DNA of 24,139 nucleotides. It comes from Sphingomonadaceae bacterium (GTDB lineage: Bacteria > Pseudomonadota > Alphaproteobacteria > Sphingomonadales > Sphingomonadaceae). The notes beneath the pieces were generated by a model. The model was not told where the DNA came from. It worked only from the letters and a program-made list of their open reading frames with translations, and did not search any database. Below are positions 12,919 through 21,353 of the stretch, one piece after another. The stretch lies in assembly GCA_019239785.1 (NCBI GenBank), contig JAFAZM010000300.1, positions 1 to 24,139 on the forward strand, read 5' to 3'. Every line of letters begins with the position of its first letter. The first letter of the stretch is position 1. Both the position numbers and the translations under genes were made by a program.

Positions 12919-14045
12919 AACCGCGCTTCAAGGAAGGCCTGGATCTTCTCCGCCCGCCGGTCCCAGTCGAGCTCAGCGGCCGATGCGAGGGCGCCCGCCG
13001 CGAGATGAGCGCCCAGCGCCGCATCGCCGAGCAGCCGATCCAACGCCGCCGCGGCGGCCTCCGGCCGGCCCGGCGGCACCAGCAGGGCGTTGACGCCGTC
13101 GGTCAGCAGCTCGGCGGTGTCGGGCGCTTCCGGCGCCAGGATCGGGCGGCCGGCGGCGAGGTAGGAGAAGAGCTTCAGCGGCAGCACGCAATTGCGGAAC
13201 TGCTCCAGCGGCGCCCGCGACGGCGGGATCAGCAGCACGTCGGCGGCGGCCAGCCAGCCCGGCAGCGCGGTCGGCTCCTGCCAGGGGATGATGCGGACAT
13301 TGGCATGGGCCGCCGCCGCGGCCTCGATCGGCCCCTCCCCTTCCGAGCCCACCAGGAGGAAGGCGATATCCGGCCGGAGCGGGGCAAGCGCGAGCAGCTG
13401 GTCGAGGCCCTTCTGCGCATTGATCCGGCCGGCATAAAGCGCGATCGGCCGATCCTCGGGCAGGCCGAGCCGCGCCCGCGCCGCCGCCTTGCCGGGCGCA
13501 GCGGCCAGATGCGGATTGGCGCCGTTATGAGCGACCAGCAATTTCTCCTCGGCGACTCCGGCGCGGCGATAGGCATCGGCGGCATAGGCGGAATGGAGGA
13601 TCAGCCCGAGACAGTCGCGCTGTCGCGCCGTCCGCCGCACCAGCGGGCGGATGAACGGCCATTCGTCGGGCCAGGGCCGATATTGCTCGGTGACGAAGGG
13701 CAAAGGCGATTTCCGACCGACGCCGAGCATCGCCGGCATGCGCGAGTAGAGGAGGTCGGCGCCGGCCAGCAGCGGATCGCGGAAGATTTGGCGCAGCCAG
13801 AGCCGGCTGCGGAACAGGCTCTCGCCGGCCCAGCGGCTCGGCCGCTGCACGACGCCGAAATCCCCTTCGACCGCGAACCAGGCGCGCAGCTCGTTCGCCG
13901 AGAGCGATGGATCGCGCGCGCCTTGCGGCATCAGCAGGATGATCTCGACGCCGCGCCGCGCAAGCGCGGCGGCGGTGGCGATCGTCTGCTCGCGGTCGGC
14001 CTTGCGGTCGGGCCGCGCCCACATCAGGGGATAGATCAGCCGCAT
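12903..14045 (-). CDS. GT4-family glycosyltransferase
   Basis: 380 residues, GT-B fold. Seen: N-terminal Rossmann part with REQTIATAAALARRGVEIILLMP (19-41); FVTEQYRPWPDEWPF; the switch to the C-terminal domain at about 165-175 (VAHNGANPHL); the start of the donor domain ALYAGRINAQKGLDQLL (about 199-215); and LPLKLFSYLAAGRPILA, in which Lys/Ser replace the canonical E-x7-E pattern, as in some GT4 subgroups. Family knowledge: retaining transfer from a nucleotide-sugar to a lipid or sugar acceptor in the cytoplasm. It overlaps the upstream GT4 gene by 10 bases (operon) and the convergent phosphatidyltransferase gene by 14 bases. Sugar and acceptor cannot be assigned. Confidence 0.87.
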   Translation of the reverse strand: MRLIYPLMWARPDRKADREQTIATAAALARRGVEIILLMPQGARDPSLSANELRAWFAVEGDFGVVQRPSRWAGESLFRSRLWLRQIFRDPLLAGADLLYSRMPAMLGVGRKSPLPFVTEQYRPWPDEWPFIRPLVRRTARQRDCLGLILHSAYAADAYRRAGVAEEKLLVAHNGANPHLAAAPGKAAARARLGLPEDRPIALYAGRINAQKGLDQLLALAPLRPDIAFLLVGSEGEGPIEAAAAAHANVRIIPWQEPTALPGWLAAADVLLIPPSRAPLEQFRNCVLPLKLFSYLAAGRPILAPEAPDTAELLTDGVNALLVPPGRPEAAAAALDRLLGDAALGAHLAAGALASAAELDWDRRAEKIQAFLEARLLSLG

Positions 14046-15172
14046 CGTCCGGTCCGCAGCTCGTCGTAGATCGCTTCGAGCCGGTTCATCTGCCGCGCGA
14101 AATCGAACTTCCGCTCCGCCAGCGCCCGCGCCGCCGCGCCCATCCGCCGGCGCAGGTCCGGATTGCCGAGCAACGTCAGCAGGCGCGCTGCGAGCGAGTC
14201 CGCGTCGCGCTCCGGCACGATGAAGCCGGTTTCGCCGTCGACGATCGCCTCGGGGATGCCGGCATGATCGGTGCCGACCGCGGGCAGGCCCGCAGCGGCC
14301 GCCTCGACGATCGTGTTTGGGAGTCCTTCCGAATCGCCGTCACTCGCGGTGACGCTCGGCGCCGCCAGCAACGCCGCCCGCTTCATCCAGTCCGCCACGG
14401 CCTCGGGCGGCTGGCGGCCGAGGAAGCGGACCCCTTCGCCGGCCCGACGCTCGAGCCGGGTGCGGAGCGGCCCGTCGCCGATGACCACGAGCCGCACCTC
14501 CGGCCGCGTCCGCCAGACCGATGCGAAGGCTTCGAGCAGATATTCGACGCCCTTCTTCTCGACCAGCCGGCCGACGAACAGGATGGTGATGTCGTCGCCT
14601 GCCCCGGGCGCGAAGCGGGCCAGGTCGACGCCGTTATAATGGACCCGAATCAGGTCGGCGGGAAAGCCGCGCGCGATCGCCTGACGCCGCAGCGCATCCG
14701 ACACGGCGAGGAACAAGGCGCCGCGCCGCCGCAGCGCGGCCCCGCGCAACGCATAATTCAGCCAGGACCGGCGCCCCGAGAGGAGCAGGAAGGCGGTCGA
14801 GCGCGTCACGTCGTAGCCCCGCAAATGGGTGACCAGCGGGACACCGAGCCGCTCCGCAAGCGCCAGCGCGCGCAGGCCATCGGTAGCGAAATGGGCGTGG
14901 ACGAGGACGGGCGCGTAGGGCCGCACCCGCTTCGCGAAGCCGCTCCAGCCGCGCGCGCCCTTCAACAGCACCCGGTCGGCCAGGCGCGGCGGGATATTGC
15001 CCTTGTCCTCCAGCCCCAGCAGCAATGGCTGGTAGCGATCGAGCCCCGCCGCCTGCGCCCGCACGAACGTCTCCGATTCGTTGAACAAAGGGGCACGGAA
15101 GATCGCGACGACCGGACGCGGATCATGATCGAAGGGCGGAGGCGGCGTTTCCGGCATCAGGGGGTTAGTCAT
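14036..15172 (-). CDS. GT4-family glycosyltransferase
   Basis: 378 residues from the chosen start. Seen: FNESETFVRAQAAGL near the N-terminus, HAHFATDGLRALALAERLGV, THLRGYDV, the domain linker VHYNGVDLARF, donor domain start ILFVGRLVEKKGVEYLLEAF, and the canonical E-x7-E motif SEGLPNTIVEAAAAGLP. N-terminal S-E-T-F-V is common in GT4 enzymes of exopolysaccharide loci. The frame is open up to a TTG at 15193; the ATG at 15172 is used because the extra residues look non-conserved, but no strong Shine-Dalgarno decides it (an ATG at 15157 is also possible). It diverges from the flippase gene across 29 bases and overlaps the second glycosyltransferase downstream. Confidence 0.87.
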   Translation of the reverse strand: MTNPLMPETPPPPFDHDPRPVVAIFRAPLFNESETFVRAQAAGLDRYQPLLLGLEDKGNIPPRLADRVLLKGARGWSGFAKRVRPYAPVLVHAHFATDGLRALALAERLGVPLVTHLRGYDVTRSTAFLLLSGRRSWLNYALRGAALRRRGALFLAVSDALRRQAIARGFPADLIRVHYNGVDLARFAPGAGDDITILFVGRLVEKKGVEYLLEAFASVWRTRPEVRLVVIGDGPLRTRLERRAGEGVRFLGRQPPEAVADWMKRAALLAAPSVTASDGDSEGLPNTIVEAAAAGLPAVGTDHAGIPEAIVDGETGFIVPERDADSLAARLLTLLGNPDLRRRMGAAARALAERKFDFARQMNRLEAIYDELRTGRCG

Positions 15173-15201
15173 CGCGAATCGCCGCCGATACAAGGGCCGC
15201 G

Positions 15202-16734
15202 ATGACGGACAGCGCGGACGAGGCCGGCACGGCGGGGCGGACGATCATGCGCGGCGCGCAGGCGACCGCTCTGGGCTTCGCGATCCGCTTCGCCGCGCGG
15301 CTGCTCTTTCTGTTCATCGCCGGCCGGCTCTACGGCGCCCATCTGTTCGGCGCTTATGTGCTCGCCACGGCGATGGTCGAGCTCGCCGTCGCCGCCGGCA
15401 GCCTCGGCACCAAGAAGACGCTCTTCCCACTGCTCGACCAAGCGGCGCAGCAAAGCAGCCGGCCGGTCGCCCATCTCGTCCTCGACGCGGCTCTGCTGGT
15501 GACGACCGCCTCCTTGCTCCTCGCCGGCCTGTTCATGCTGGCCGCACTGCTGCTGCCGGCCCGCCTGCTTCCGCCCGAGGCCGCCGCCGCTTTGCTGGCG
15601 ATGGCGCCGATGATCGCCGGCCAGGGGCTGCTCGACCTCTTCCTCGCCGCGGCGCGCTGGCGGCAGAAGGTGCGCTACGAGGTGATCGGCCGCAGCCTGA
15701 TCGAGCCCTATGCGCTCGCGGCCGGCGCGGCCGCCGGCTTCTGGCTCGGCCTCGGCCTGTGGGGGCTGCCGCTCGGCTATTGGTGCGGAACGCTCGCCGC
15801 GCTCGCTTATGCGATCGGCGGCGCCGGGCGGAGCTATGGCGGTTTCGCTCTGGCCGGCTACCGGCCGAGCGGGGCGGGCCTGCGCGCGGTCGCCGCGGCC
15901 GCGCCCGCGAACAGCGCCGTCGACCTCTTCAGCGCGCTCTACGCGCGGGTCGACCTCTATCTGGTCGGTGCGCTGCTCGGCGCCGGGCCGACCGGCATTT
16001 ACGGCATGGCGCGGCAGGTGACGACGCCGATCCGCCAGGTCCGGCAGAGCTTCGACGGCCTGCTTGTCCCCGCCGTGGCGCGGACGATCGGGCTGCGCGG
16101 CGCCGGCGGCTCGGGCGAGGCGCTGGCGAGCGCGACGCGGCTGATCCTGGTCATCCAGCTGCCGATCCTGGTCCTCCTGCTTGCGATCGGTTCGCGCCTC
16201 ATGTCCTGGCTCGGCCAGGGCTTCGAGATCGGCTATTGGGCCCTGGTCATCCTCGCCGCCGCGGAGGTGCTGCAATCGGCGCTCGGCATCGGCGATCTGG
16301 TCTTCGTCTATCTGCGCCCGCGGATCGGCCTCTATCTGACCCTCGCAAGCATCGCGCTCGGTATCGTCACCGCGCTGCTGCTGATCCCGCGGCTCGGGAT
16401 CACCGGCGCCGCCTTCGCGCTGCTCGCCGCCTATGCGCTGCGCACCGTGCTGCGCAGCCTCGTGCTCAGGCGGAGCTTCGCGCTGGCTGTGCCGCATGCC
16501 CATCTCGCCGGCCCGTTCGCCGCGGCTGCGGCAGGGGCTGTCGCCGTGCTGGTGATCCCGAACGCCTGGGCGGCCGCGGCGGCAGGGCTGGCGCTCTATG
16601 CGGCGACCCTGCTCGTCTGGCTGCGGATGACCGGCCAGCGCCTGTCGCTGACCGGGTTCGCCGTGGAGCAGGCCGCGACGCTGGACAAGGCGGCGCCCGC
16701 CGACGCATCCTTTCGCTTCGAGGAGGGGGACTGA
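15202..16734 (+). CDS. Wzx-type lipid-linked oligosaccharide flippase (MOP superfamily)
   Basis: 510 residues with about a dozen or more hydrophobic segments across 17-490, the size and pattern of polysaccharide-biosynthesis flippases. Seen: N-terminal LGFAIRFAARLLFLFIAGRLYG (family-like R..LF...A R.LG start), a central positively charged IYGMARQVTTPIRQVRQSF around the middle, and LLLIPRLGITGAAFALLAAY late in the protein, a typical final-third motif. Family knowledge: these move undecaprenyl- or lipid-linked glycans from the cytoplasmic to the periplasmic leaflet. Context with two GT4 enzymes and two CDP-alcohol phosphotransferases suggests it exports an inositol- or lipid-linked glycan. AAGGG precedes the ATG. 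The stop codon is directly followed by the next ATG. Confidence 0.85.
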   Translation: MTDSADEAGTAGRTIMRGAQATALGFAIRFAARLLFLFIAGRLYGAHLFGAYVLATAMVELAVAAGSLGTKKTLFPLLDQAAQQSSRPVAHLVLDAALLVTTASLLLAGLFMLAALLLPARLLPPEAAAALLAMAPMIAGQGLLDLFLAAARWRQKVRYEVIGRSLIEPYALAAGAAAGFWLGLGLWGLPLGYWCGTLAALAYAIGGAGRSYGGFALAGYRPSGAGLRAVAAAAPANSAVDLFSALYARVDLYLVGALLGAGPTGIYGMARQVTTPIRQVRQSFDGLLVPAVARTIGLRGAGGSGEALASATRLILVIQLPILVLLLAIGSRLMSWLGQGFEIGYWALVILAAAEVLQSALGIGDLVFVYLRPRIGLYLTLASIALGIVTALLLIPRLGITGAAFALLAAYALRTVLRSLVLRRSFALAVPHAHLAGPFAAAAAGAVAVLVIPNAWAAAAAGLALYAATLLVWLRMTGQRLSLTGFAVEQAATLDKAAPADASFRFEEGD

Positions 16735-17865
16735 ATGGCGATCGCCTGCGTCAGCGATTTCCGCCGCGAGGCCGAGAAAAGGCTGCCGCGCTTCCTGTTC
16801 GATTATATCGACGGCGGCGCCTATGCCGAGGTCACGCTCCGGCGCAACGTCGAGGACCTCGCCGAGATCGCGCTGCGCCAGCGGGTCCTGGTCGACGTTT
16901 CGAAGATCGACACGCGCACCCGCCTGTTCGGCCGCGAGATCGCGCTGCCGTTCGGGCTGGGCCCGGTCGGCATGTCCGGCATGTACGCCCGCCGCGGGGA
17001 ATGCCAGGCGGCGCGCGCGGCTGCGGCCAAGGGGATTCCGATCTGCCTGTCGAGCGTCTCGGTCTGCGACCTCAGGGAGGTGGCGGCGGCCGGCGCGGAC
17101 CCGCTCTGGTTCCAGCTCTATGTGATCAAGGACCGAGCGTTCATGCGCGAGCTGCTCGCGGTCGCGCGCGAGCTGAACTGCGGCGCTTTGGTCTTCACCG
17201 TCGACCTGCCGGTGCCCGGCGCGCGCTATCGCGACGTCCATTCCGGCCTTGCCGGCGGCGGGCGCTGGCAGCGGCTGCGTCAGATCCTCACCCATCCGCG
17301 CTGGGCCTGGGACGTCGGCGTCAAGGGCAAGCCGCACAGCCTCGGCAATTTCGCACCGGTGCTGGAGAAGGCCAGCGGCCTCGACGATTATATCGGCTGG
17401 ATCGGCCGCAATTTCGATCCGTCCATCGCCTGGAAGGACCTCGGCTGGATCCGCGACAATTGGCCGGGACCTTTGCTGATCAAGGGCATTCTCGACGTCG
17501 AGGATGCGCGCGAGGCGGTGCAGCTCGGCGCCGACGGCATCGTCGTCTCCAACCATGGCGGCCGCCAGCTGGACGGCGTGCTGTCGAGCGCGCGGGCGCT
17601 GCCCGGCATCGCCGACGCGGTCGGCGGCGACCTTACCGTGCTTGCCGACGGCGGCGTCCGCTCCGGCCTCGACGTGCTGCGCATGCTTGCGCTCGGCGCG
17701 AAGGGCGTGCTGCTCGGCCGCGCCTGGGCCTATGCGCTCGCCGCGCGCGGCGAGGCTGGCGTCGCGCAGATGCTGCGCATCGTCGAGGCCGAGCTTCGGG
17801 TCGCGATGCAACTCACCGGCGTCACTTCCATCGACAAGGTCGATCGCGCTATCCTCGCGTCATGA
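16735..17865 (+). CDS. FMN-dependent alpha-hydroxy-acid dehydrogenase (L-lactate dehydrogenase LldD-like)
   Basis: 376 residues. Oxidises an L-2-hydroxy acid to the 2-keto acid with FMN; in respiratory members electrons go to quinone. Seen: FLFDYIDGGAYAEVTLRRN (20-38), GPVGMSGMYARRGE, LSSVSVCDLREVA, WFQLYVIKD, VFTVDLPVPGARYRDVHSG, IKGILDVEDA and the active-site SNHGGRQLDG (272-281; His274 and Arg277 correspond to the proton-abstracting His and the carboxylate-binding Arg), then LADGGVRSGLDVLRMLALGA for FMN phosphate. L-lactate is the best guess, but mandelate or glycolate-type acids are possible. It starts at the base after the flippase stop and overlaps moaD as ATGA, so it is tied to both genes. 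Confidence 0.92.
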   Translation: MAIACVSDFRREAEKRLPRFLFDYIDGGAYAEVTLRRNVEDLAEIALRQRVLVDVSKIDTRTRLFGREIALPFGLGPVGMSGMYARRGECQAARAAAAKGIPICLSSVSVCDLREVAAAGADPLWFQLYVIKDRAFMRELLAVARELNCGALVFTVDLPVPGARYRDVHSGLAGGGRWQRLRQILTHPRWAWDVGVKGKPHSLGNFAPVLEKASGLDDYIGWIGRNFDPSIAWKDLGWIRDNWPGPLLIKGILDVEDAREAVQLGADGIVVSNHGGRQLDGVLSSARALPGIADAVGGDLTVLADGGVRSGLDVLRMLALGAKGVLLGRAWAYALAARGEAGVAQMLRIVEAELRVAMQLTGVTSIDKVDRAILAS

Positions 17866-18095
17866 AGATCCTGTTCTTCGGGCGGCTCGGCGAGACGATC
17901 GGCCGCGAGATCGAGCATGAGCTGCCGCCGCAAGGCTGCACCGTCGCCGAGCTGCGCGCGGCGCTTGCGAAGACGCACGGCGTGCTGGCGGCGGAAAGCG
18001 TGCGCGCCTGCATCGATCATGAGATCGCGCCGGAGACGGCCCTGGTCCTGCCGCGCCACGAGGTCGCCTTCATCCCGCCTCTCTCGGGCGGCTGA
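17862..18095 (+). CDS. moaD: Molybdopterin synthase small subunit MoaD
   Basis: 77 residues, ubiquitin-like sulfur carrier. The C-terminus ends FIPPLSGG; the terminal Gly-Gly is where the thiocarboxylate is formed, and FIPPLSGG is typical of MoaD. The N-terminal MKILFFGRLGETIG strand also fits. With MoaE it converts cyclic pyranopterin monophosphate to molybdopterin. The ATG overlaps the dehydrogenase stop (ATGA) and moaE begins one base after its stop. It is the first Moco gene of the plus-strand operon. Confidence 0.95.
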   Translation: MKILFFGRLGETIGREIEHELPPQGCTVAELRAALAKTHGVLAAESVRACIDHEIAPETALVLPRHEVAFIPPLSGG

Positions 18096-18096
18096 G

Positions 18097-18561
18097 ATGG
18101 TGCGGCTGGAACCGGACGAATTGCGGCCGGCAGAGGAGCTGGAGCTTTTCATCGCCGGGCTCGGCGGGGAAGGCGCGGTTGTCAGCTTCGTCGGCCTCGC
18201 CCGCCCGGCCGACGCCGCCGGCGGGCCAGTGACCGGCCTCTTCCTCGACGCCTATCCGGGCATGACCGAGAAGAGCCTCGCGGCGATCGCCGCCGATGCC
18301 GCGGCGCGCTTCCCGATCAGCGAAGTCCATATCGTCCACCGCTGCGGCGAGGTCGCGCCGGGCGCCCCGATCGTCTTCGCCGCCGCCGCCGCGCGGCACC
18401 GCCGCGCCGCCTTCGAGGCCGCCGACTATCTGATGGACCGGCTGAAGACCGACGCCGCCTTTTGGAAACGCGAGCAAAGACTTGACGGTGCCGCCTGGAT
18501 CGAGCCCAGTGACGCCGACCGCGCCGACCGCGCCCGCTGGAACAAGAAATGCCCGGAATAG
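18097..18561 (+). CDS. moaE: Molybdopterin synthase catalytic subunit MoaE
   Basis: 154 residues. Seen: AVVSFVGLARPAD (27-39), FLDAYPGMTEKSL (49-61) in place of the usual L-x-Y-E-x-Y-x-x-M, HRCGEVAPGAPIVF (81-94), and MDRLKTDAAFWKRE (113-126) holding the two lysines (117, 124) that match the catalytic lysine region of E. coli MoaE. Forms the heterotetramer with MoaD. The ATG follows the moaD stop after a single base, and moaB begins 13 bases before the moaE stop. Confidence 0.95.
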   Translation: MVRLEPDELRPAEELELFIAGLGGEGAVVSFVGLARPADAAGGPVTGLFLDAYPGMTEKSLAAIAADAAARFPISEVHIVHRCGEVAPGAPIVFAAAAARHRRAAFEAADYLMDRLKTDAAFWKREQRLDGAAWIEPSDADRADRARWNKKCPE

Positions 18562-19085
18562 ACGAAAGCCTGACCTTCCACCCGCTCAAGATCGCGGTGC
18601 TCACCGTCTCCGACACGCGCACCGCGGACACGGACAAATCCGGCGACCTGCTCGCCGAACGGCTGACCGGCGCCGGCCACCAGCTTGCCGGCCGCGCCAT
18701 CGTCACCGACGAGATCGAGGCGATCCGCAAGCAGGTGATGGAATGGGTCGCCGATCCCGAGGTCGACATCGTCATCACCACCGGCGGCACCGGCTTCGCG
18801 CCGCGCGACGTGACGCCTGAGGCGATCAAGCCCCTGCTCCGCCGCCAGATGGACGGCTTCTCGGTCGTCTTCCACCAGGCGAGCCTCGGCACGGTCGGCG
18901 TCGCCACCTTGCAGTCGCGCAGCTTCGCCGGCCAGATCGCCGACACCTTCGTGTTCGGCCTGCCGGGCTCGACCGGCGCCTGCCGCGACGGCTGGGACCT
19001 CGTCCTCGCGCTGGAGCTGGACAGTCGCCACCGGCCCTGCTCGCTCGCCGGCCAGATCCCGCGCCTCAGGGACGTCTGCGCGTGA
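18549..19085 (+). CDS. moaB: Molybdenum cofactor protein MoaB (MogA-type adenylyltransferase fold)
   Basis: 178 residues. Seen: KIAVLTVSDTRTADTDKSGD (14-33) and TTGGTGFAPRDVTPEA (77-92), the signature of MoaB/MogA/MoeA-domain proteins that adenylate molybdopterin before metal insertion. FGLPGSTGACRDGWD follows near the C-terminus. The N-terminal ESLTFHPLKIAVLTVSDTR is more like MoaB than MogA; in alphaproteobacteria lacking a separate MogA it may do the adenylation. It overlaps moaE by 13 bases and moaC by four (GTGA). Confidence 0.93.
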   Translation: MPGIDESLTFHPLKIAVLTVSDTRTADTDKSGDLLAERLTGAGHQLAGRAIVTDEIEAIRKQVMEWVADPEVDIVITTGGTGFAPRDVTPEAIKPLLRRQMDGFSVVFHQASLGTVGVATLQSRSFAGQIADTFVFGLPGSTGACRDGWDLVLALELDSRHRPCSLAGQIPRLRDVCA

Positions 19086-19549
19086 GCAAGCTCAGCCATG
19101 TCGGCGACGACGGGCGGGCGCACATGGTCGACGTCACGGACAAGGCCGCCACCGACCGGACCGCGGCCGCGGCGGGCTTCCTCCGCTGCGCGGTCGAGAC
19201 CCTCGCCCAGGTCCGCGCCGGCACCGCGCCGAAAGGCGCGGTGATCCGGACTGCCGAGCTGGCCGGATTGATGGCCGCGAAGCGGACCGCCGAGCTGATC
19301 CCGCTCTGCCATCCGCTGCCCCTGACCAAGGTCGCCGTGACGGTCGAGCTCGACGATGCCCTGCCCGGCTTCCGTGTCGCCGCCGAAGCACGCTGCCATG
19401 GCGTCACCGGCGTCGAGATGGAGGCTTTGACCGCGGTCTCGGTCGCCTGCCTCACCTTGTTCGACATGCTGAAGGCGGTCGACCGGACGATGACGATCGG
19501 CGGGATCGAGGTCACCTCCAAGACCGGCGGCAAATCGGGGTCCTGGTGA
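19082..19549 (+). CDS. moaC: Cyclic pyranopterin monophosphate synthase MoaC
   Basis: 155 residues, normal length. Works after MoaA to form cyclic pyranopterin monophosphate. Seen: HMVDVTDKAATDRTA (14-28), PLCHPLPL with His77, GVEMEAL with Glu112 and Glu114, FDMLKAVDR with Asp128 and Lys131, and Lys147 in TSKTGG. All of these fall at the positions of the known active-site residues of E. coli MoaC. Start is GTG overlapping the moaB stop; the stop overlaps the moeA GTG start. Confidence 0.96.
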   Translation: MSKLSHVGDDGRAHMVDVTDKAATDRTAAAAGFLRCAVETLAQVRAGTAPKGAVIRTAELAGLMAAKRTAELIPLCHPLPLTKVAVTVELDDALPGFRVAAEARCHGVTGVEMEALTAVSVACLTLFDMLKAVDRTMTIGGIEVTSKTGGKSGSW

Positions 19550-20715
19550 TCGGCTTCGACGAGGCGCTGGCGCTGGTCGCCGAGGCGGCGCGGCCGCTCG
19601 GCACCGAGCAGGTCGCGCTCGCCGACGCGCACGGGCGGGTGCTCGCCGCGCCGGTCATTGCCGCGGTCGATGCCCCGCCGGCCGACGTCTCGGCGATGGA
19701 CGGCTATGCGGTGCGGGAGGCCGATCTGCCGGGGCGGCTGCGCGTCGCCGGCGAGTCGGCCGCAGGCGTGGTTGCGCCGCCGTCGCTCGCGCCAGGCTCG
19801 TGCGTGCGAATCTTCACCGGCGCGCCGGTCCCAGCCGGCGCGGACCGGGTCGTCATCCAGGAAGAGGTCGAGCGCGACGGCGAATTCGCGAGCTTTGGCA
19901 ATCCCGGGCCCGGCCGTCATATCCGCAAGCGCGGCACGGATTTCGCGCGCGGCACGATCCTGCTCGAGCCCGGCCGGCTGCTCGACCCGCGGGCGCTGAT
20001 CGCCGCCGCCGGCGCCGACGTCGCCGAGGTCGAGGTGCGGCGGCGCCCCCGCGTCGCGCTGCTCGCCACCGGGGACGAGCTGGCCGACCCCGGCACCGCC
20101 CGCACGACCGCCGGCGCGATCCCGGACAGCGTCTCGCTCGGCGTGGCCGCGCTGGCAGCGGACTGGGGCGCCGAGATCGCGCTGCGCCGGCGGCTCGGCG
20201 ACGAGCTGCCGGCGCTGGAGCAGGCGGCCGCCGAGGCGCTTTCGGCCGCGGACGTCGTGGTCGTGACCGGCGGCGCCTCGGTCGGCGAGCGCGATCATGG
20301 CAGGGCGATGTTCGCGCCGGCCGGGCTCGAGCTGATCTTCTCGAAGGTCGCGATCAAGCCCGGCAAGCCGGTCTGGTTCGGCCGCGCCGGCGGCAGGCTG
20401 GTCGTCGGCCTGCCCGGCAACCCCAATTCTGCACTGGCGACGGCGCGGCTGCTGCTCGCCCCCTTGCTCGCCGGCCTCACCGGCCGGCCCCCGATGCTGT
20501 ACTGGCGGCGAGCGACGCTTGCACAAGCCCTTCCGGCGACCGGCGGGCGCGAGACCTTCTACCGCGCCGCGTCGGACGGCGACGCGGTGCGGCCGCTGAC
20601 CAACCAGGATTCGGGCGCGCAAAGCACGCTCGCCGCCGCCGACCTGCTGATCCGCCGCGCCGCAGGCGCCCCGGCGGGGGAGGCCGGCGAGGAGGTGGAC
20701 GTCATCGACTTCTGA
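19546..20715 (+). CDS. moeA: Molybdopterin molybdotransferase MoeA
   Basis: 389 residues, inserts molybdate into adenylated molybdopterin. Seen: VSAMDGYAV (48-56), RIFTGAPVPAGADRVV (88-103), LATGDEL (173-179), VVTGGASVGERDH (239-251; the family more often has GGVSVG), IKPGKP (270-275) and GLPGNPNSA (288-296). GTG start in a GTGA overlap with moaC. Last gene of the plus-strand operon. The AT-richer islet begins soon after its stop, and I see no clear Rho-independent terminator. Confidence 0.95.
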   Translation: MIGFDEALALVAEAARPLGTEQVALADAHGRVLAAPVIAAVDAPPADVSAMDGYAVREADLPGRLRVAGESAAGVVAPPSLAPGSCVRIFTGAPVPAGADRVVIQEEVERDGEFASFGNPGPGRHIRKRGTDFARGTILLEPGRLLDPRALIAAAGADVAEVEVRRRPRVALLATGDELADPGTARTTAGAIPDSVSLGVAALAADWGAEIALRRRLGDELPALEQAAAEALSAADVVVVTGGASVGERDHGRAMFAPAGLELIFSKVAIKPGKPVWFGRAGGRLVVGLPGNPNSALATARLLLAPLLAGLTGRPPMLYWRRATLAQALPATGGRETFYRAASDGDAVRPLTNQDSGAQSTLAAADLLIRRAAGAPAGEAGEEVDVIDF

Positions 20716-21086
20716 CTGGACACGCCCTTGTGCCCCCTAGTGGGACGGCAGGCGAAGCACAGCTGTGGGAGACGTCCGTCGAAAAGTTACGGTTAAGCAA
20801 CGACATGACGGCCTGTACTTGCGACAAAAGCAGGATCGAAGAGTGGGCTGATGCGTAGAAGAATTGCGCCAAAGTCTTGACATATTCGGCTGGACGCCTT
20901 TTATGCACGGATGGGCGCAAAGAACTTGCGAGCCGCCTGTGCGCTTATCGGGTTATCAAGGATAAGGTGCGATGTCCAGTCGGCAAGCGGGTGTGACATA
21001 AAAGCAACATGAAGCTCAAAGCGCACTTGGTTTTGAGTACAAGCCGAGTGCACCTGTCCGGGAGGATAGTATAGGAGCGAACACCG
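20716..21086. other. Left part of AT-richer islet, no convincing gene
   Basis: 371 bases between moeA and the first islet gene. Base composition falls towards about half GC. A TTGACA at 20877-20882 could be a -35, with TTTATG 17 bases later as a poor -10; if used, it would drive the gene at 21087 with a long leader. I see no tRNA, integrase remnant or convincing terminator. An antisense frame (20901-21380, minus) covers part of it but lacks coding features. Confidence 0.5.
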
Positions 21087-21353
21087 ATGCCGGATCGTAA
21101 CAATGATGTTGTAGAGATCAAGAAAGCGGAATTGGCCGAGGCCGTCCGTCAAAGCTTCAGTGCGCCCGGCTGCGATGTGATCAACTCCGATGTAGCGAAA
21201 GACCCCGAATTCCAACAGATCATTCGTGATCGCTTGGAGAACGTAGGGAACCACGCATTCGGCGATGTTGGGGCTCAGCTCGAAAGGTCTGCCGGACCTG
21301 AGGAGTCGTCGCTCGTTTCGATCCGTCGCTATTTGCGCGAAACCGCCCTCTGA
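21087..21353 (+). CDS. Small acidic hypothetical protein of the islet
   Basis: 88 residues, unrecognised. Acidic and soluble, with likely helices at about 8-24 (VEIKKAELAEAVRQSF) and 38-60 (KDPEFQQIIRDRLENVGNHAF); one cysteine (GCDV), no membrane segment or signal peptide. AGGAG lies 10 bases upstream of the ATG, slightly far but usable. It is the first of three same-strand genes in AT-richer DNA. Real coding status is likely but not certain, because an antisense frame overlaps it. No function can be assigned; a small accessory or antitoxin-like regulator is possible but unsupported. Confidence 0.55.
   Translation: MPDRNNDVVEIKKAELAEAVRQSFSAPGCDVINSDVAKDPEFQQIIRDRLENVGNHAFGDVGAQLERSAGPEESSLVSIRRYLRETAL

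Noticed and set aside
15169..17811. Very long (880-codon) antisense frame across the flippase and dehydrogenase
   Set aside because: It covers two well-supported plus-strand genes and reads as Gln/Arg/Asp/His-rich antisense without domains.
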